Part shown: positions 63,617 to 64,000 of the stretch, piece by piece
How positions within the stretch are numbered: position 1 is the first letter of the stretch
How the letters are laid out: each line of letters begins with the position of its first letter
Assembly (NCBI RefSeq): GCF_029504695.1
Contig: NZ_JAQFIN010000001.1
Coordinates: 474,414 to 538,413 of the forward strand
Length of the DNA stretch: 64,000 nt
Source of the DNA: Parabacteroides sp. PF5-6
GTDB taxonomy: Bacteria > Bacteroidota > Bacteroidia > Bacteroidales > Tannerellaceae
Reading direction: 5' to 3'
Notes under the pieces: model-generated
What the model was told of the DNA's origin: nothing
The model's input: the letters and a program-made list of their open reading frames with translations, nothing else
Database searches by the model: none
Program-made: the position numbers and the translations under genes

Positions 63617-63647
63617 ATTTGGAAGTATGTTTAATAACACTACCTTT
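63617..63647 (+). promoter_or_regulatory. rRNA operon promoter
   Basis: TTTG (63617-63620) and TACCTTTG (63640-63647) are 19 bases apart and match both consensus elements. Transcription should begin near 63652 and give a leader of about 320 bases before the 16S gene. Confidence 0.85.
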
Positions 63648-63972
63648 GCACCCGCAATTGAGCAATCAACTGCTGCTTTTCGAAAGCGAAAAGCGCCTTA
63701 AAGAAACGAGTTCTTTGAAAGATTTACATCCAACAAGTAGTACAAGAGACGTGTATATCTAATGTTTAATGATTAATTATTAATGATTAATTGTTTCGTT
63801 AGAGGATACAGGAATTAACACCGTCATTTACTTGAATATTTGGAGTAGCGAGCGCAGAAGCCATGTTTACATGGATTATGCCGAGTCACGACAAATATCT
63901 GAGTTTACTTGATCTATTAAATTTAGGTTAATCGTCATGAGTCATAGGAAAAAAATAAAACAAACAATTTAT
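63648..63972 (+). other. rRNA operon leader region
   Basis: This transcribed spacer contains TTAATGATTAATTATTAATG (about 63765-63784), part of the AT-rich repeat family also at 27241-27306. No open frame of note is present. Confidence 0.7.
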
Positions 63973-64000
63973 ACAACGAAGAGTTTGATCCTGGCTCAGG
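63973..64000 (+). rRNA. 16S ribosomal RNA, 5' end only
   Basis: The universal 5' sequence AGAGTTTGATCCTGGCTCAG begins at 63980, which is position 8 of 16S in E. coli numbering. The mature end is therefore near 63973. The gene continues beyond the window. Confidence 0.95.

Overview
The window is a stretch of chromosome from a gut-type Bacteroidales, most likely Parabacteroides or a close relative in Tannerellaceae (inference; no search was possible). The basis is a SusC/SusD pair, NigD-like and DUF4296 lipoproteins, an EFR1 ferredoxin, B12-dependent MetH, Bacteroidota-style promoters (TAnnTTTG at -7) in front of many genes, and almost no Shine-Dalgarno sequences. It ends in the first bases of a 16S rRNA gene behind a full rRNA promoter.

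Layout. 1-3.5 kb: a metal (probably copper) cluster made of a Cys/His-rich small protein, a TonB-dependent receptor and an HMA-domain carrier. 3.8-7.3 kb: an ECF sigma factor followed by a predicted envelope-spanning beta-barrel protein and two NigD-like lipoproteins. 7.3-13.1 kb: YIP1 membrane protein, smpB, a Gate-domain membrane protein and metH. 13.3-14.6 kb: a two-domain DUF1080 lipoprotein. 15.0-21.1 kb: ileS, a DksA-like protein, lspA and two Bacteroidales proteins. 21.1-26.6 kb: a MNT/HEPN pair, a GNAT/DUF2156 pair, an SLC13 transporter and pgl. 26.6-30.4 kb: udk, a PHP phosphatase, and the divergent threonine catabolism genes kbl and tdh. 30.8-43.1 kb: MscS channel, M48 protease, membrane MutS-like ATPase, DUF1016 nuclease, outer-membrane phospholipase A, M28 peptidase, EFR1, PAS histidine kinase and a Gfo/Idh oxidoreductase. 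43.2-47.3 kb: HicBA, MFS transporter, mdh, and a RAYT transposase between REP arrays. 47.6-55.2 kb: SusC/SusD, a POT-like transporter and a PI-PLC lipoprotein. 55.6-63.1 kb: ahpCF, gcvP, an MBL hydrolase, rsmG and a DUF3298 lipoprotein. 63.6 kb to the end: rRNA promoter, leader and the 16S start.

How the genes connect. kbl and tdh convert threonine to glycine and acetyl-CoA, and gcvP starts glycine cleavage. ahpC and ahpF form the peroxide reductase operon behind a candidate redox operator. mdh, pgl, udk, metH, ileS, smpB, lspA and rsmG are housekeeping genes.

The most unusual signals are in repeats and insertions. A DUF559 endonuclease-like cassette with perfect 32-bp inverted ends lies in frame inside ileS. 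Six short arrays with an exact 22-bp period (a seventh is near 21 bp) have unrelated sequences at different loci. Short repeats form the ends of several coding sequences: metH at both ends, the lspA start, and the kbl and udk ends. A RAYT/REP family and a roughly 300-bp near-palindrome complete the picture.
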